DNA from: an uncultured Bacillota bacterium
GTDB lineage: Bacteria; Bacillota_I; Bacilli_A; RFN20; CAG-631
Length of the DNA stretch: 13,878 bases
Direction of reading: 5' to 3'
Assembly (NCBI GenBank): GCA_905197115.1
Contig: CAJJXN010000034.1
Coordinates: 1 to 13,878 of the forward strand
Positions 12,562-13,878 of the stretch are shown one piece after another. The notes under the pieces are model-generated. The model ran no database searches. It was not told the DNA's origin and saw only the letters and a program-made list of their open reading frames with translations. The first letter of the stretch is position 1, and each line of letters starts with the position of its first letter. The position numbers and the translations under genes are program-made.

Positions 12562-13749
12562 CTGCCATCCGACGGCCTCGGTTTCCGGCAGGGTCAGGAC
12601 GTTGTCCATTACGTTTGCGGACGTAAGCTTGGACTTATAATCCAAGTGGCTGTAGATGTTTGCCGTGGTGCTGATATCGCTGTGGCCCAGCCATTCCTGG
12701 ATCTGCTTCATGGGCACGTCGTTGGCAAGCAGCAGCGAGGCGCAGCTGTGCCGGAGATCGCGGAAGCGGATATGCCGCAGACCTTTCAATTCCAGCAGCT
12801 TGCTGAAATTGGCGGTAACGCTTCTGGGGTTGAAGATATTGCCCATGGCATCCACAAAAACATAGCCGTCATACTTTTTGCTGTAGCAATTTCCGCATAC
12901 GCGCCGATTCTCCTTTTGCTGCTCCCTCAGCGCCAGCAGCTTTTCCCGGATGTTGCTGACCAGCGGCAGGGAGCGCAGGCTGGATTTCGTCTTGGCGCGG
13001 TCGGCGCAGACGATTTCACATTTGCCGTCTATCTTTGCGTTGGTTACAATGTGCTTAATGGTGATGGTGTCCCGCTCAAAGTCGATGGCGTCCCATTTCA
13101 GCCCCAGCGCCTCGCTGCGGCGCAGGCCGTAAAAGGCGGTCATCTGAATCAGCAGGGAGTACGGATGATCCTTGGACGCTTCCAGCAGCCTCTCCAGCTC
13201 CTCCTGCCGGTAATAGTCCGCAATGTACCGCTGCTTCTTGGGGCGCTCCACCTTGTCGGCGGGGTTGAAGGGAATCAGGTCCATTTTGACGGCGTATTTC
13301 AGTGCCTTGTGGATATTGGCGTGATAGTGGATTACCGTACCGGGCGACACGGTTTTCAGCTCATGCAGATAAAAGCTCTGAATGTGCTTGGCTTGAATTC
13401 CGTCCAGCGTCAGCCCGGTGTTTCGAAAATACGGTGCGATCTTCCCCTTTACCATCTGCGTGTAAGAGGAAAAGGTGGTCTTTTCCACCGAGCTGCGGAT
13501 AATCTCCAGCCACAGCTCCATGTAGTCGGCAAACAGCATATCAGAGGAGATGTCCTCGTTCTCCATGCTCACAACCGGCGGGACAAAGCTCTTGCGGGTG
13601 TCCAGCAGCAGCTTCTCAGCGCGGCGCTTGTTTCCCTTTGCGGGAAGTCCTGTGGGAATCCACGGCTGCCTGCGCTTGCCGTTGGCATCCGTGTAATTCA
13701 GCACCATGTAGTAATTGTCGTTTTTTATTTGCAGGTGTCCTGCTATCAT
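12556..13749 (-). CDS. Tyrosine recombinase (integrase) of an integrative element
   Basis: A 397-residue tyrosine integrase, full length for Firmicutes phage/conjugative-element types. Numbering from the ATG at 13749: an N-terminal arm-binding domain (about 1-60, NYYMVLNYTDANGKRR), a core-binding domain (about 70-165) and a catalytic domain. Catalytic residues: Arg210 in YGLRRSEALGLKW, the RDLRH box with Arg333, His356 in EWLGHS and Tyr366 in ANIYSH. The first position of the HxxR box is Arg (330) instead of His. A CGNC pair at 285-288 sits in an insertion. The start is chosen because AAAGGAGG lies 8 bases before it; a longer in-frame start at 13788 lacks such a site. GC content and codon use (GGC, CTG, CAG) differ sharply from all other genes here. 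Whether it still moves an element, and which, depends on sequence beyond the right edge. Confidence 0.93.
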   Translation of the reverse strand: MIAGHLQIKNDNYYMVLNYTDANGKRRQPWIPTGLPAKGNKRRAEKLLLDTRKSFVPPVVSMENEDISSDMLFADYMELWLEIIRSSVEKTTFSSYTQMVKGKIAPYFRNTGLTLDGIQAKHIQSFYLHELKTVSPGTVIHYHANIHKALKYAVKMDLIPFNPADKVERPKKQRYIADYYRQEELERLLEASKDHPYSLLIQMTAFYGLRRSEALGLKWDAIDFERDTITIKHIVTNAKIDGKCEIVCADRAKTKSSLRSLPLVSNIREKLLALREQQKENRRVCGNCYSKKYDGYVFVDAMGNIFNPRSVTANFSKLLELKGLRHIRFRDLRHSCASLLLANDVPMKQIQEWLGHSDISTTANIYSHLDYKSKLTSANVMDNVLTLPETEAVGWQT

Positions 13750-13805
13750 AAACTCTACCTCCTTTGCGGATAGCACATGAACGGGCACCCTTTCGGACCG
13801 TTTTT

Positions 13806-13835
13806 ATTATACGCCCGGCGGGAATGCCCGTCCAA
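13806..13835 (-). promoter_or_regulatory. Candidate integrase promoter
   Basis: On the minus strand TTGGAC (13830-13835), 18 bases, then a perfect TATAAT (13806-13811), which stands out in otherwise GC-rich DNA. The -35 is weak (3 of 6). The leader to the ATG would be about 50 bases. Confidence 0.45.
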
Positions 13836-13878
13836 TGTGCCATACAGGTTCAAATCCCGGCTACGCCGCCGGCTGCGG

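Noticed and set aside
12529..13773. Long plus-strand open frame of 414 codons opposite the integrase
   Set aside because: It is the antisense shadow of the GC-rich integrase gene; its protein has no recognisable motif, while the minus strand has a complete catalytic set.
13840..13878. tRNA 3' end (T-arm GGTTCAAATCC) next to the integrase as an attachment site
   Set aside because: The T-loop text is there, but the flanking five-base stems (ACAGG and CCCGG) do not pair and no matching acceptor or anticodon arm is found about 65 bases upstream. It may be a tRNA-derived attachment scar, but not a gene I can support.
1..13878. CRISPR array or tandem repeat cluster
   Set aside because: No regularly spaced direct repeats were seen on reading; the only repeats noticed are local inverted repeats.

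Overview
The window is about 12.5 kb of very AT-rich DNA followed by about 1.35 kb that is visibly GC-rich. The AT-rich part has strong AAGGAGG-like ribosome sites, A/T-ending codons, TATAAT promoters and hairpin-plus-T-run terminators. Its genes (NfeD/SPFH pair, DeoD, SleB-domain protein, lipoprotein amidase, RlmD-type methylase) fit a low-GC gut Firmicute. I would guess Erysipelotrichia or a relative, but no marker here fixes the taxon.

Layout: (1) 1-763, minus strand: an nfeD-like gene and the start of an SPFH/band-7 gene under a well-formed promoter. (2) 890-4315, plus strand: a tight cell-wall operon of an alpha/beta hydrolase, a membrane-anchored MurF-like ligase and a divergent D-Ala-D-Ala ligase. 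(3) 4377-6403: deoD, a degenerate NERD-like membrane protein and a divergent SpoU-type methylase, closed by a strong terminator. (4) 6466-7665: a SleB-domain protein and a convergent lipoprotein amidase sharing a bidirectional terminator. (5) 7834-9159: rlmD-type 23S rRNA methyltransferase.

(6) 9160-12352 is an accessory region. It holds four small intact ORFs (9342, 10049, 11393, 12089). The first three each follow a short, broken, same-strand coding fragment that looks like the tail of a polymorphic (Rhs/LXG-like) toxin. The fourth follows a stretch that folds on paper into a branched structure. Between the second and third ORFs lies a frameshifted remnant of a large serine recombinase. I read this as an array of orphan toxin-tip/immunity cassettes: the toxin tips have decayed and the presumed immunity genes remain open. 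That reading is inference, since none of the four small proteins was recognised by family.

(7) 12510 to the end: GC-rich DNA carrying a full-length tyrosine recombinase on the minus strand. Its composition differs sharply from everything to its left, so it marks the edge of a horizontally acquired element or, less interestingly, a chimeric contig join. Facing terminator-like hairpins sit just left of the composition switch.
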